Shown in pieces: positions 5,958-6,015 of a stretch of DNA of 6,015 bases. Numbering within the stretch: position 1 is the first letter of the stretch; each line of letters opens with the position of its first letter. Made by a program: the position numbers and the translations under genes. Source of the DNA: an uncultured Prevotella sp. GTDB taxonomy: Bacteria; Bacteroidota; Bacteroidia; Bacteroidales; Bacteroidaceae. Where the stretch lies: NCBI GenBank assembly GCA_946999025.1, contig CAMQBP010000126.1:1-6015 (forward strand), in the 5' to 3' direction. Below the pieces are notes generated by a model. The model was given only the letters and a program-made list of their open reading frames with translations, ran no database searches and was not told where the DNA came from.

Positions 5958-5979
5958 CCTTTTTGTCTCATTGACGTTG

Positions 5980-6010
5980 CAAAGATACTGCTGTTTCCGC
6001 ACACAACCAA
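5980..6010 (-). promoter_or_regulatory. Bacteroidetes-type promoter driving the candidate ncRNA
   Basis: On the minus strand TATCTTTG (5980-5987) matches the -7 consensus TAnnTTTG exactly. Nineteen bp upstream lies TTGG (6007-6010), a 3-of-4 match to the -33 TTTG; CTTG at 20 bp is equally possible. Transcription would start near 5973-5976. A 6 bp inverted repeat, AACGTC/GACGTT, with arms at 5943-5948 and 5973-5978, straddles the predicted start and could be an operator. Confidence 0.6.
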
Positions 6011-6015
6011 GAAAC

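Larger units (their letters stand above)
5429..5975 (-). ncRNA. Candidate long structured non-coding RNA (about 550 nt), unrecognised family
   Basis: I infer a discrete transcript because a Bacteroidetes promoter (5980-6010) and a strong terminator (5429-5461) face the same way with nothing but non-coding sequence between them. In 5'-to-3' order it has an AT-rich head with the palindrome TTCAATTGAA (5919-5928), six to seven degenerate repeats starting AGGTATTAG or AGGTTTAG (5901 down to 5568), a 7 bp hairpin (5608-5633) set into the array, two GC-rich hairpins (5523-5560), an AT-rich linker, and the terminator hairpin. The minus strand of the repeat region is purine-rich and has stops in all frames. 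I do not recognise it as tmRNA, RNase P RNA or SRP RNA; 6S RNA is usually much shorter (about 200 nt). Alternatives are a long attenuated leader or a remnant of a transcribed element. Confidence 0.55.

Overview
The window looks like chromosomal DNA from a Bacteroidetes bacterium, most likely Prevotella or a close relative. This rests on three things: protein families typical of that group (lipoprotein DacB, a CBM9-like protein, a NahK-type sugar kinase), the lack of clear Shine-Dalgarno sites, and several copies of the Bacteroidetes -7 promoter element TAnnTTTG. One copy has a perfect -33 TTTG at 19 bp spacing. All convincing genes lie on the minus strand, so the window reads from right to left.

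Layout in transcription order. At the right edge (about 5429-6010) there is no long reading frame. There is instead a Bacteroidetes-type promoter, a run of degenerate 41-47 bp tandem repeats, three hairpins, and a textbook Rho-independent terminator. Together these read as an unannotated non-coding RNA of about 550 nt, the most interesting object here. The stretch from about 4842 to 5428 holds no gene I can support, only a long near-palindromic hairpin at 5135-5171 and possibly decayed sequence. At 4640-4837 there are three in-frame copies of a 66 bp repeat that can fold into a hairpin. Just downstream is a MATE-family efflux transporter (3230-4618). The longer open frame reaching 4900 runs through the repeat array and is almost certainly an overcalled start.

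Next is a two-gene operon: a NahK-like amino-sugar kinase of the aminoglycoside phosphotransferase superfamily (1999-3096) and a CBM9-like protein (1338-1991), only 7 bp apart. They sit behind a clear promoter at 3190-3220. A 75 bp gap with a perfect 9 bp inverted repeat and a -7 element separates this pair from dacB (21-1262), a lipoprotein D-Ala-D-Ala carboxypeptidase/endopeptidase of the PBP4 family that ends near the left edge.

How the genes might work together: the kinase would phosphorylate N-acetylhexosamines or a related sugar, the CBM9-like partner may bind carbohydrate, and DacB trims peptidoglycan peptides in the periplasm. A shared theme of amino-sugar or cell-wall turnover is an inference from proximity. 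The MATE pump has its own upstream region and no evident link to the others.
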